A DNA stretch of 14,375 nucleotides from JAPWJZ01 sp035626855 (GCA_035626855.1 DASPMW010000090.1:1-14375); one strand, 5' to 3'; positions 1-6,715 are shown, counted from the stretch's first letter. The notes: generated by a model from the letters alone, not told the origin. Numbers and translations: made by a program.

Positions 1-61
1 CTTTGTCGGGCGTAATGCCCTCGACCGCGATGACGCGGGAAAATTCCGGTTGTGTTGTCAT
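1..61 (-). CDS. N-terminus of DUF177/YceD-like protein (partial)
   Basis: Only the first 20 codons are in the window, from ATG at 61-59 reading leftward to the edge: MTTQPEFSRVIAVEGITPDK. An N-terminus of the type 'EFSR.I.VE.I' followed by a short linker is typical of alphaproteobacterial DUF177 (YceD-like) proteins, a family usually linked to ribosome/rRNA metabolism and often next to plsX. In many alphaproteobacteria this gene is divergent from bamE, as here, and that context carries most of the weight. A plausible promoter lies at 85-112. The fragment is too short for any catalytic or structural motif, so the family assignment is an inference from context and a short match. Confidence 0.6.
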   Translation of the reverse strand, partial: MTTQPEFSRVIAVEGITPDK

Positions 62-84
62 GCTAAACCGCCCATTAAAACAGC

Positions 85-112
85 AATATACGCCTTTTGC
101 CCTGAAAACCAA
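85..112 (-). promoter_or_regulatory. Putative promoter of the DUF177-like gene
   Basis: On the minus strand a -35-like TTGGTT (112-107) and a -10-like TATATT (90-85) are separated by 16 bases, and the start codon is 24 bases beyond the -10. The -35 lies inside the left arm of the inverted repeat at 101-140. The -10 match is good and the -35 is only partial. Confidence 0.4.
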
Positions 113-140
113 GGGCTTTCCCTATCACCTTGTTTTCAGG
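101..140. repeat. Inverted repeat covering both divergent -35 elements
   Basis: CCTGAAAACCAAGG (101-114) and CCTTGTTTTCAGG (128-140) are reverse complements apart from one missing base, with a 13-base centre. The left arm contains the -35-like hexamer of the leftward gene and the right arm that of bamE. It may be a repressor/activator site or simply two similar promoters facing each other. Confidence 0.55.
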
Positions 141-158
141 CCGGGAAGGCCGTATAAA
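130..158 (+). promoter_or_regulatory. Putative sigma-70 promoter of bamE
   Basis: TTGTTT (130-135) and TATAAA (153-158) are separated by exactly 17 bases. Transcription would start near 165 and give a leader of roughly 20-25 bases before the ATG at 188. AAGG at 176-179 is the likely ribosome-binding site. The -35 lies in the right arm of the inverted repeat. Confidence 0.55.
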
Positions 159-187
159 AAGGCAGGTTTAACCCCAAGGTTTTCCGC

Positions 188-622
188 ATGAAATCGCCAG
201 CCGCTGCCCTGATCCTGACCGCAATGCTCCTGTCCGCCTGCGCCCCGACCGTGACGACGCATGGCAACCTGCTGCCCAAGCACCAGCTGGAGCAGGTAAA
301 GGTGCAGGAATCCGGCCGCGAGGATGTGGAGCGCATCTGGGGACCGCCGACAGCGCTCGGCAGCTTCGACAACAAGACCTGGTATTATATCGGCGAGACG
401 GACAAGCATAAGGGCATCTTCCGCCCCGAGGTCGAGCGCCGCCAGATCATCAAGGTGGTGTTCGACGAGCAGGACCGCGTGGCCGCGATCACCAGCGTCG
501 ACCCGAAATCGGGCCATGACGTCGATCTCGTTTCCCGCACGACGCCTTCGGCCGGCAAGGAATTCACCGCCGTCCAGCAGTTCGTCGGCAACCTCGGCAA
601 GTTCAACAAGGCCGACAAGTAA
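188..622 (+). CDS. bamE: Outer membrane assembly lipoprotein BamE (SmpA/OmlA)
   Basis: This 144-aa protein is a subunit of the BAM complex, which inserts beta-barrel proteins into the outer membrane. Residues 1-17 form a lipoprotein signal peptide ending in the lipobox LSAC, with lipidated Cys18. The SmpA/OmlA domain follows: GNLLPKHQLEQV (27-38), the turn 'GREDVERIWGPPT' (43-55), then beta strands around WYYIGE (65-70) and IIKVVFDEQDRVAAI (87-101). The tail with TPSAGKEFTAVQQ and GNLGKFN (about 119-140) is the usual alphaproteobacterial ending. Length and architecture are normal. It is divergent from the DUF177-like gene and ends three bases before the convergent ankyrin gene. ATG at 188 is the natural start because the signal peptide begins there and AAGG precedes it. 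Confidence 0.93.
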   Translation: MKSPAAALILTAMLLSACAPTVTTHGNLLPKHQLEQVKVQESGREDVERIWGPPTALGSFDNKTWYYIGETDKHKGIFRPEVERRQIIKVVFDEQDRVAAITSVDPKSGHDVDLVSRTTPSAGKEFTAVQQFVGNLGKFNKADK

Positions 623-625
623 TTA

Positions 626-1192
626 TCAGGGCTTCGGCGCGAAGCGCGCGGTCATCGGCGCCGCGATTTTTGCGGCAGTGCCGCCCTGCAGGCTGGCGCC
701 GATCGCATCCAGTTTCTCCGCCTGCGCCGCTGCTTCATCGGCGCGCTTCAGCGCTTCCTCTTCGAGATATGCCACGCGCGCGCTCCGCATGATCTCGGCG
801 ATGGAGGAAAAGCCCTTTGCCTCGGCAATGCCGATGGGCGAAAGATTGACGTCGCCCTTGTCCTCGGGGTCGAGGCCTTCTTCCACCAGGTATTCCGCAA
901 TCAGCGCACGCCCCGCCTGGGCGGCAGCATAAAGCGCCGTGCGGTCCGCGCTGTCGGTCTCGAAAATATCCGCCTTGTTCTCGACCAGGAACTTTACCGG
1001 CCGCAAATGGCCGTTTTCCGCCGCCAAAATCAGCGCGGTCGCGCCGTCACGGTCATCCTTCGCGTCCAGCAATTCGGGATAGTTGGAAAATATGGTGCGC
1101 AGCCCGTCCAGCTCGCCCAGGCGCGCGGCGGCGAAAAATGAATCGCGCAGCGCGCGCCTCGTCTGCGCGTCGAGAGCGGCAAGCGCCGTCAC
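626..1192 (-). CDS. Ankyrin-repeat protein (downstream paralogue)
   Basis: This 188-aa cytoplasmic-looking protein has no signal peptide. It contains about four ankyrin repeats: roughly residues 17-47 (FFAAARLGELDGLRTIF), 49-80 (GATALILAAENGHLRPVKFL), 82-113 (RTALYAAAQAGRALIAEYL) and 115-146. A charged Ala/Glu-rich helix (about 142-165) and a tail IAAPMTARFAPKP follow. The canonical TPLHLAA core is replaced by TALILAA, as in the upstream gene. The start is GTG at 1192, overlapping the upstream stop as GTGA, with an AGGAAGGG site before it, so translational coupling is likely. It is homologous to the upstream gene along its length, including the tail, which indicates tandem duplication. Ankyrin repeats bind proteins; the partner is unknown. 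Confidence 0.85.
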   Translation of the reverse strand: MTALAALDAQTRRALRDSFFAAARLGELDGLRTIFSNYPELLDAKDDRDGATALILAAENGHLRPVKFLVENKADIFETDSADRTALYAAAQAGRALIAEYLVEEGLDPEDKGDVNLSPIGIAEAKGFSSIAEIMRSARVAYLEEEALKRADEAAAQAEKLDAIGASLQGGTAAKIAAPMTARFAPKP

Positions 1193-1770
1193 GGCGCGCG
1201 GCCCTTCCTGAAACTCGCGGTCGTGGGGGCAGCGACTTGCGTCTTCACGCCGTCTTTTACCGCCGTGGTCACATCCTGCACATTCTGTCGGTGCAGCTCT
1301 TCCTTCTCGGCCCGCGCGCGGCGTTCGGCCTCCAGCTTGTCGGCGAGGTACTGGTCATACTGCTTTTCCATCTCGTCGGCGAACATCGGCAGGTCGGCAG
1401 CCCGCGCCATCATGGCGGGTGACTGCCCGCTCCGGTTTGGCGCGCGCGGGTCGACACCGAGCGAGATCAGGAAGCGCGCGACCGCCGCCTCCCCTTTATA
1501 CGCCGCATAGAAAAGCGCGCTCTGGTCGCCCCGGTCGCCGGCGCGCAGGTTCGCGCCTGCTTCGGCGAGAAGCTTGACCACTTCGAGCCGCCCCTCTTTT
1601 GCCGCGAGGATGATCGCCGTCGCGGCGGTGGGTGACGAGTTATCGTCGCGCAGCCGCGGATACTGCTTCAGAAATTTGCGCACGACATCAACGTCGCCGC
1701 GCGCGGCAGCGTCGAAGAAATCTTCCGCGCCGCCGGGCGGCAGCGGGGCATGCGGGGGTTTCATGGCCAT
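1189..1770 (-). CDS. Ankyrin-repeat protein (upstream paralogue)
   Basis: This 193-aa protein is the first gene of the two-gene unit. Ankyrin repeats occupy about residues 16-125: AEDFFDAAARGDVDVVRKFL, ATAIILAAKEGRLEVVKLL, QSALFYAAYKGEAAVARFL and a degenerate fourth with SGQSPAMMARAADL. A predicted coiled-coil with many Lys/Glu/Arg (about 128-165) follows, then the tail VAAPTTASFRKGRAP, which matches the tail of its downstream paralogue. No signal peptide or membrane segment is visible. ATG at 1770 sits about 7 bases after a perfect TATAAT and no Shine-Dalgarno is visible, so the message may be leaderless. ATG at 1764 (MKPPH...) is the alternative. It lies downstream of hppA but beyond the hppA terminator, so it is probably a separate transcription unit. 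Confidence 0.85.
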   Translation of the reverse strand: MAMKPPHAPLPPGGAEDFFDAAARGDVDVVRKFLKQYPRLRDDNSSPTAATAIILAAKEGRLEVVKLLAEAGANLRAGDRGDQSALFYAAYKGEAAVARFLISLGVDPRAPNRSGQSPAMMARAADLPMFADEMEKQYDQYLADKLEAERRARAEKEELHRQNVQDVTTAVKDGVKTQVAAPTTASFRKGRAP

Positions 1771-1776
1771 CGGAAG

Positions 1777-1805
1777 ATTATATGGAAATATCTCATGGGA
1801 AGCAA
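1777..1805 (-). promoter_or_regulatory. Putative promoter for leaderless ankyrin operon
   Basis: On the minus strand a perfect TATAAT (1782-1777) lies 17 bases from TTGCTT (1805-1800). The expected start point 6-7 bases past the -10 is 1770-1771, which coincides with the A of the first ATG. The -35 matches only at TTG. Confidence 0.5.
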
Positions 1806-1850
1806 GCCTAAAACCGTGTGAGAATTCAAGCGGATGCCTTCGCCTGACAA

Positions 1851-1885
1851 CAAAAAAGCCCCTGCCTCGCGGCAGGGGCTCTTTG
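1851..1885 (-). terminator. Rho-independent terminator of hppA
   Basis: A perfect 10-bp stem, AGCCCCTGCC (1857-1866) with GGCAGGGGCT (1871-1880), has a 4-base loop. On the minus strand it is followed directly by six T residues (1857-1852, the first of them shared with the stem base). It begins about 20 bases after the hppA stop codon and separates hppA from the ankyrin genes. Confidence 0.92.
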
Positions 1886-1901
1886 TTGGCGTTTCCGCCT
1901 T

Positions 1902-4028
1902 TTACTTCATCATCGCCGCAACGATCGCGACCAGCAGGATCGCCACGATGTTGGTGATTTTGATGAGCGGGTTGACGGCGGGGCCGGCGGTGTCCTTGTA
2001 GGGATCGCCGACGGTGTCGCCGGTCACGGCAGCTTTATGGGCGTCGGAGCCCTTGCCGCCGTAATGGCCTTCCTCGATGTATTTTTTCGCGTTGTCCCAC
2101 GCGCCGCCGCCCGAGGTCATCGAGATGGCGACGAACAGGCCCGTCACGATCGTGCCGACCAGCATCGCGCCCACGGCCTGGAAGCCGGAAGCGATCGAGC
2201 CGGAAACGGCCTTGACCACGAAGAACAGCACGACGGGCGAGAGCACCGGCAGCAGCGACGGGATGATCATCTCGCCGATGGCGGCCTTGGTCAGCATGTC
2301 CACGGCGCGGCCGTAGTCAGGCTTGGAGGTGCCTTTCAGGATGCCCGGGATCTCGCGCAGCTGGCGGCGGACTTCCACCACGATCGAGCCAGCGGCACGG
2401 CCGACGGCGGTCATGCACATCGCGCCGAACAGGTAAGGCAGCAACCCGCCCAGGAACAGGCCGATGATCACGAAGGGCTCGTTCAGCGGGAAGGTCACGA
2501 GCAGCGGCTCATGCGTGGTCGCGTATTCCGAACCGGCGCCGAAATAGTGCTTCAGCTCCTCCGTGAATGCCGCGAACAGCACCAGCGCCGCAAGACCGGC
2601 GGAGCCAATCGCGTAGCCCTTGGTGACAGCCTTCGTCGTGTTGCCGACTGCGTCGAGCGCGTCGGTGACGACACGGACTTTTTTCGGCATTTCCGACATT
2701 TCGGCGATGCCGCCGGCGTTGTCGGTGACGGGGCCGTAGGCGTCGAGCGCGACGATCATGCCGGCGAGCGCCAGCATGGTGGTTGCCGCGAGCGAGATGC
2801 CGTAGAGGCCGGCTGCGCTATAGGCGACATAGATGCCGATAGCGATGACGACGACGGGGAGCGCGGTCGATTCAAGCGACACCGCGAGGCCCTGGATCAC
2901 GTTCGTGCCGTGGCCCGTTTCCGACGCTTTCGCAATCGAGCGGACGGGGCGGTACGCGGTCGAGGTGTAGTACTCGGTGATCCAGACCATCAGCGCGGTC
3001 ACGACGAGGCCGACGATCGCGCACTGGAACAGCTTGGTGCCGGTGACGACGTCGCCAGACAGCATCGGCAGCGTGCCGTTCATGCCGACGGTGACATCGA
3101 TCGCCCACCAGATCATGCCGAGCGAAACCACGCCCGTCACGATGAGGCCCTTGTACAGGGCACCCATGATGTTTTCCGACGAGCCGAGGCGCACGAAGTA
3201 GGTGCCAAGGATCGAGGCGATGATGCAAAGGCCGCAGATCAGCAGCGGCAGTTCCATCGCGGCGGTGAGTTTTTCAGGCGTGAAGACGGAAGCAGCGATC
3301 AGCATCGTGGCGACCAGCGTGACCGCGAACGTCTCGAACAGGTCGGCCGCCATGCCGGCGCAGTCGCCGACGTTGTCGCCCACGTTGTCGGCGATCACGG
3401 CAGGGTTGCGGGGATCGTCCTCGGGCAGGTTGGCTTCAACCTTGCCGCAAAGATCCGCGCCCACATCCGCGCCTTTCGTGAAGATACCGCCGCCGAGGCG
3501 CGCGAAGATCGAGATCAGCGAGGCGCCGAAGCCCAGTGCCACGAGCGCTTCCAGCGTTTCGCGCAGCGGAACGCCTTTGTGCTTGAGCGTGAAGTAGTAA
3601 ACAGCAACGCCGAGGAGGCCGAGGCCGACCACGAGCAGGCCGGTGATCGCGCCCGACTTGAACGCGACGGTCAGCGCTTCCTGCAGGCCTTTTTGCGCGG
3701 CGTCAGCCGTGCGGACGTTGGCGCGCACGGAGACGTGCATGCCGATATAGCCCGCGAGGCCGGAGAGGATCGCGCCGATTGCGAAGCCGATGCCGGTCGA
3801 TTTGCCGAGCGTGACGCCCAGCAAGATCGCGACGACGACGCCGACGGCGGCGATAGTCGTGTACTGGCGGTTCAGGTAGGCTTGCGCGCCTTCCTGGATG
3901 GCGGCGGCGATTTCCTGCATGCGCGCGTTGCCGGCGCTTTTGGACATGACCTGGAAGCTCGTGAGAATCCCGTACAGGAGTGCCAGCACCCCCGACGCGA
4001 TCACAATAGTCTGAAGATCAAACGGCAT
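1902..4028 (-). CDS. hppA: K+-independent H+-translocating membrane pyrophosphatase
   Basis: This 708-aa polytopic inner-membrane pump couples hydrolysis of inorganic pyrophosphate to proton export, conserving energy and removing pyrophosphate made by biosynthesis. The catalytic signature D-x7-K-x-E is intact: Asp188, Lys196 and Glu198 in DVGADLCGKVE. It is followed by the acidic loop DNVGDNVGDCAGMAADLFE (214-232). The second Mg-PPi loop DNAGGIAEM is at 436-444, and GDTVGDPYKDTAGPAVNPLIK (670-690) provides the C-terminal acidic/lysine site. GNTTKAVTKG (462-471) has Lys466 where K+-dependent enzymes carry Ala, so the enzyme is predicted to be K+-independent and proton-pumping. About 16 hydrophobic segments are expected, and length matches the Rhodospirillum rubrum type. 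ATG at 4028 is preceded by AGAGGAA at good spacing. It is monocistronic, with its own terminator. Confidence 0.97.
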   Translation of the reverse strand: MPFDLQTIVIASGVLALLYGILTSFQVMSKSAGNARMQEIAAAIQEGAQAYLNRQYTTIAAVGVVVAILLGVTLGKSTGIGFAIGAILSGLAGYIGMHVSVRANVRTADAAQKGLQEALTVAFKSGAITGLLVVGLGLLGVAVYYFTLKHKGVPLRETLEALVALGFGASLISIFARLGGGIFTKGADVGADLCGKVEANLPEDDPRNPAVIADNVGDNVGDCAGMAADLFETFAVTLVATMLIAASVFTPEKLTAAMELPLLICGLCIIASILGTYFVRLGSSENIMGALYKGLIVTGVVSLGMIWWAIDVTVGMNGTLPMLSGDVVTGTKLFQCAIVGLVVTALMVWITEYYTSTAYRPVRSIAKASETGHGTNVIQGLAVSLESTALPVVVIAIGIYVAYSAAGLYGISLAATTMLALAGMIVALDAYGPVTDNAGGIAEMSEMPKKVRVVTDALDAVGNTTKAVTKGYAIGSAGLAALVLFAAFTEELKHYFGAGSEYATTHEPLLVTFPLNEPFVIIGLFLGGLLPYLFGAMCMTAVGRAAGSIVVEVRRQLREIPGILKGTSKPDYGRAVDMLTKAAIGEMIIPSLLPVLSPVVLFFVVKAVSGSIASGFQAVGAMLVGTIVTGLFVAISMTSGGGAWDNAKKYIEEGHYGGKGSDAHKAAVTGDTVGDPYKDTAGPAVNPLIKITNIVAILLVAIVAAMMK

Positions 4029-4112
4029 TTGTGTTCCTCTTATATATATGTGGCCGGCAAGGGGCCTGCCCTGTTTTTTGAGTTGGTGGAAAATGCCTTA
4101 TATATAAATGGA
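4029..4112 (-). promoter_or_regulatory. hppA upstream region with two TATATATAAG boxes
   Basis: Reading toward hppA there are two near-identical AT boxes, one at about 4096-4110 and one at about 4039-4050, each containing ATATATAAG. A G+C-rich imperfect palindrome (GGCAAGGGGCCTGCC, about 4056-4070) lies between them. Either box could be a -10. The proximal one leads straight into the ribosome-binding site AGAGGAA. No convincing -35 was found for either. Confidence 0.35.
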
Positions 4113-4191
4113 TAGCAATAGCCCCTTCCCATATCCGTGGAACTTTTTGACTTAGGTGGTGCAGGCTTGTCACGTTTGAAGCGCGCCCTAT

Positions 4192-4219
4192 TTGACAGAA
4201 TTGATTTATCCATGATAAA
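4192..4219 (+). promoter_or_regulatory. Putative promoter of the duplicated-module gene
   Basis: A perfect -35 TTGACA (4192-4197) is followed after 16 bases by GATAAA (4214-4219), with TG just before and overlapping it. Transcription would begin near 4226, so the palindromic element at 4258-4332 would lie inside the 5' leader of the gene starting at 4343. Confidence 0.5.
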
Positions 4220-4257
4220 ACAGACATTACTCGAAGGATTTTCCGAGCTACCGGTCC

Positions 4258-4332
4258 GTCATTGTTATCCTGAGCGAAGCGAAGGATCTCCCTTGTCGGC
4301 ACAGAGAGATTCTTCGCTTCGCTCAGAATGAC
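4258..4332. repeat. REPIN-like dispersed palindrome (GAGCGAAGCGAAG family)
   Basis: Two inverted copies of a REP-type sequence face each other. The left arm at 4268-4290 contains CTGAGCGAAGCGAAGGATCT and the right arm at 4306-4327 is its reverse complement with one bulge and one wobble position. The loop is about 15 bases. The outer GTCATT (4258-4263) pairs with AATGAC (4327-4332). This sequence type is widespread as an intergenic repeat in many bacterial phyla. It ends 10 bases before the next start codon. Confidence 0.85.
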
Positions 4333-4342
4333 AGGTGCTTGA

Positions 4343-5014
4343 ATGACCCCCGCCGAACGCAAACGCGCGCTGGAACTGTCCACCAAGGCAACGCCCGGTC
4401 CCTGGTCGTTCGAGGACGACAGCTGGGTCGGCCCCTCCCAATTCTCCGTCCGCGCCGATCCCGCCCCCAACACGCGCGGCCCCGCGATTTTCGGCAATAT
4501 CGAGATTGATTCAAACGGCCTCAACAACCTCGCCTTCATCACCGAAGCGCGCAGCCTGCTGCCGAAGGCGCTGCTGCATATCTCGACGCTCGAGGGTGAT
4601 ATCGAGAACCTGAAGGCGGGCCTCGGCAAAACATCGCCGCCGATCATGACGCTGGCTGAAATCACGCGCGCCAAGGAAATCGTGGCCGCCGCGACAAAGG
4701 GCGAGTGGAGCTGGGAAAACGAACCCCAGCTCGGCCCCGGCATCGTGACCGTCTATGCGGGGCGCGGCGCAATGATGCACGGCCTCAACCTGTTCGGGCG
4801 TTTTGATACCGACGGCAACCGTGACAACAACCTGAACTTCATCACTGAGGCGCGCCACCTGCTGCCGAAGGCGATTGAGCATTTGGAAGACCTCAGCAAC
4901 GAAGTCCAGCGCATCACGCGCCCTTCCCTCGTCCTGAAACCCGCGCCGCAGATCAAGCCGCCCGCGCCGAAACCGCCCGGTTATCGCGGCGATGACGACG
5001 ACACACGCAAATAG
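4343..5014 (+). CDS. Protein with two tandem TPGPW...FITEAR modules, function unknown
   Basis: This 223-aa soluble protein has no signal peptide or membrane segment. It consists of two homologous halves. Module 1 (about 2-90) runs from ATPGPW (16-21) through 'GPSQFSV', IFGNIEID and NNLAFITEARSLLPKAL (61-77) to a short helix ending DIENL. Module 2 (about 102-191) has ATKGEW (117-122), 'GPGIVTV', LFGRFDTD and NNLNFITEARHLLPKAI (162-178). A Pro-rich tail (199-213) and an acidic end (DDDD) follow. The order TPGPW, then 'N..FI..AR..LP.ll..i..le', resembles the Ea22-like module common in phage and some bacterial hypothetical proteins; that is my recognition, not a search result. Its function is not known. 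ATG at 4343 is preceded by AGGTG at 4333-4337, of which the REPIN-like element itself reaches only to 4332. Confidence 0.75.
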   Translation: MTPAERKRALELSTKATPGPWSFEDDSWVGPSQFSVRADPAPNTRGPAIFGNIEIDSNGLNNLAFITEARSLLPKALLHISTLEGDIENLKAGLGKTSPPIMTLAEITRAKEIVAAATKGEWSWENEPQLGPGIVTVYAGRGAMMHGLNLFGRFDTDGNRDNNLNFITEARHLLPKAIEHLEDLSNEVQRITRPSLVLKPAPQIKPPAPKPPGYRGDDDDTRK

Positions 5015-5076
5015 CGTTTTCTCTTTTTCATAAATATAACTTGTGATAGGATAGCGGCTTGATCTTACGAGGGCCG

Positions 5077-5988
5077 ATGCCGGAACCGCTTGCCAGCCAG
5101 TTTGCCAATGCCGCGACCGCCGCGCATGACGCCTTCCCTGAAGTGCTGAAGCGCCTGGTCGTCGTCGCACGCACATTTGATACGCCGGTCTATGTCGCGC
5201 CCGAGATTGCGGAACACCTCACCCGGAATCTCGAGGAGGTGAAGCAGTCGGTCAAGGCCGCCGCCGAGACCCTGCACCAGCGCAACGCCGGCGGCATAGC
5301 CATGCGATTCCGCTCGATCGCCGGTGAACCGGTCCGGATGATTGCGCTCGACGATGCGCCTGCCGGCGTGTTCAGCGGCGGCTATACCTCCGAGATGCGC
5401 GCGAATTACATCCTCGACCATGAACTCGGCCATTATGTCGTGAAAGGCGGCTTTGCCGGCGGGCATGCCGGCGAAGCGGCGGCGGACGCGTTCGCCACGC
5501 TGCGCCATATCCAGCGCTACGGCCTGAACCAGGATTTCTTCGACTATAACAACAAGGCGCTGCCGCTGGTCCTTGCGCAGTCGCCCATCCATTACACGAC
5601 CGGCGTGCTGCGCCATGTCCATCAGCTCGCGCAGCAGCGCGATGTGACGCAGCTTTCACTCGCCGAAACAGCCGCCCTCGCCGAGGAAATCGCGCAGCAG
5701 CACGCACTCTCCCCATCAGTGATGACGAAGGTGACGAACGCCTTTGCCGACGCCGGCGCCGCCTATCTCGCCGCATATGGTTCGCAGCAGGCGGTGAAGG
5801 ACAAGCTCTATCAGCAGGACAAAGACGCCTACGCCCTCTTCGTGCGCGAGACGATGAAAGTGCAGAACAGCACCACCGACCCCGACATCCGCGCCGCTAT
5901 CGACGAGTTCTTCAGATATCCGCCGATGATGAGATTCCTCGCGGAAAACACACCAGGGCCCAAGCCGACCCCTGTCCCAAAACCCTGA
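5077..5988 (+). CDS. Putative zinc metallopeptidase (HELGH), function unknown
   Basis: This 303-aa protein (counted from ATG 5077) has no signal peptide or membrane segment. The key motif is ILDHELGHYVV, with HExxH at residues 115-119: His115 and His119 would bind zinc and Glu116 would be the general base. It is followed at 133-137 by EAAAD, a candidate for the third ligand, as in gluzincin-like enzymes; His130 is another candidate. The rest is mostly helical, rich in Ala and Gln, and ends with a Pro-rich tail PGPKPTPVPKP. TTG at 5059 would add six residues and has AGGAT at suitable distance. ATG at 5077 has GAGGG only three bases away. The start is therefore uncertain by six codons. Its substrate is unknown. 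It is in the same orientation as the gene ending at 5014, 62 bases upstream. Confidence 0.75.
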   Translation: MPEPLASQFANAATAAHDAFPEVLKRLVVVARTFDTPVYVAPEIAEHLTRNLEEVKQSVKAAAETLHQRNAGGIAMRFRSIAGEPVRMIALDDAPAGVFSGGYTSEMRANYILDHELGHYVVKGGFAGGHAGEAAADAFATLRHIQRYGLNQDFFDYNNKALPLVLAQSPIHYTTGVLRHVHQLAQQRDVTQLSLAETAALAEEIAQQHALSPSVMTKVTNAFADAGAAYLAAYGSQQAVKDKLYQQDKDAYALFVRETMKVQNSTTDPDIRAAIDEFFRYPPMMRFLAENTPGPKPTPVPKP

Positions 5989-5993
5989 ATTCC

Positions 5994-6031
5994 CCCTCTC
6001 CCGCCCTTGCGGGAGAGGGTCGGGGAGAGGG
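5994..6031. repeat. Dispersed palindrome CCCTCTCCCGC...GCGGGAGAGGG
   Basis: A perfect 11-bp stem, CCCTCTCCCGC (5994-6004) with GCGGGAGAGGG (6009-6019), has a 4-base loop and is followed by a further GGGGAGAGGG (6022-6031). This sequence type recurs between genes in many G+C-rich alphaproteobacteria and other Proteobacteria. It lies between two convergent genes and could stop transcription from either side, but there is no T tract. Confidence 0.75.
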
Positions 6032-6088
6032 AGCAGCGCGGCGATGAAACATCGCAGCGCCAACTTTCCGATTACTCGACGAGAATTT

Positions 6089-6706
6089 TTAAGACGCCAG
6101 CCCGATCTTCTTGCCGACGTGCCAGGCGACGCGCTTCACGGTGTTCGCGAACTTGCCATCATCGATCAGCGCCTCGATCTTCTTGATCTGGCCATCGACC
6201 GCATCGGGGGCGGCGAATTTGGCGACGACGGCGGTCACCGCTGTGCCGGCATCGACCGTGGCGCCGGCAGGATGGGAATAGGCAGCCTGGACCGCGCCGG
6301 TCCATTTCTGCGCGAGGTAGTCATTCGAAGGCGCGGCGCCGCTGTAAAACGCTGCGAGCTTTTTCTCGTCGCCGCCGAAAATCTTCTCGACCAAACCGAC
6401 GAGCTTTTCCTCGCCCGCCGCGAGCCGCGCGATCACGCCGGTCTGCATTTCATTCAGCTTTACCTGAGCCTGCGCAATGTCATTGGCGCGCGGGTTTGGA
6501 TAGCTGCGCGCGCAGACCCCTTCCCCGTCGCCCGCATCACCGCCCCATTGGCGGATAAAGCGCCGCGTCTCGGCGAGCTCGCCATGCATGCTGCGGTTCT
6601 CATGGCTCGCCGCCTTCTGGTCTTTAAGAATGTCGAGCGCCTGCTCCAGCAGCGCGAGCTGGGCGGCGCGGTCTGGATTGGCGTTGAAGGCGGTGCTGAG
6701 ACTCAT
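6089..6706 (-). CDS. Hypothetical protein, largely helical
   Basis: This 205-aa protein has no signal peptide, no membrane segment and no family I recognise. The N-terminal 60 residues (LALLEQALDILKDQ, then HGELAETRRFIRQWGG) look like an amphipathic helical hairpin. A Gly-rich turn with its single Cys (GDGEGVCARSYPNPRAND) follows, then long helices (AQAQVKLNEMQTGVIARLAA, EEKLVGLVEKIF) and a basic C-terminal helix (TVKRVAWHVGKKIGLAS). ATG at 6706 is preceded by GAGG at 8 bases. It has its own strong promoter at 6732-6761, so it is independent of the AsmA-like gene just upstream. A palindrome overlaps its ribosome-binding site. Codon use looks native. Confidence 0.8.
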   Translation of the reverse strand: MSLSTAFNANPDRAAQLALLEQALDILKDQKAASHENRSMHGELAETRRFIRQWGGDAGDGEGVCARSYPNPRANDIAQAQVKLNEMQTGVIARLAAGEEKLVGLVEKIFGGDEKKLAAFYSGAAPSNDYLAQKWTGAVQAAYSHPAGATVDAGTAVTAVVAKFAAPDAVDGQIKKIEALIDDGKFANTVKRVAWHVGKKIGLAS

Positions 6707-6715
6707 GGCGGATAC

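Noticed and set aside
2037..4115. A 692-codon open frame antisense to hppA.
   Set aside because: Low-complexity His/Arg/Asp/Ala product with no motifs; a mirror of the hppA codons.
4137..4331. A 64-codon frame on the plus strand before the duplicated-module gene.
   Set aside because: Its second half (PERSEGSPL...) is the translation of the REPIN-like repeat, a well-known source of false proteins.
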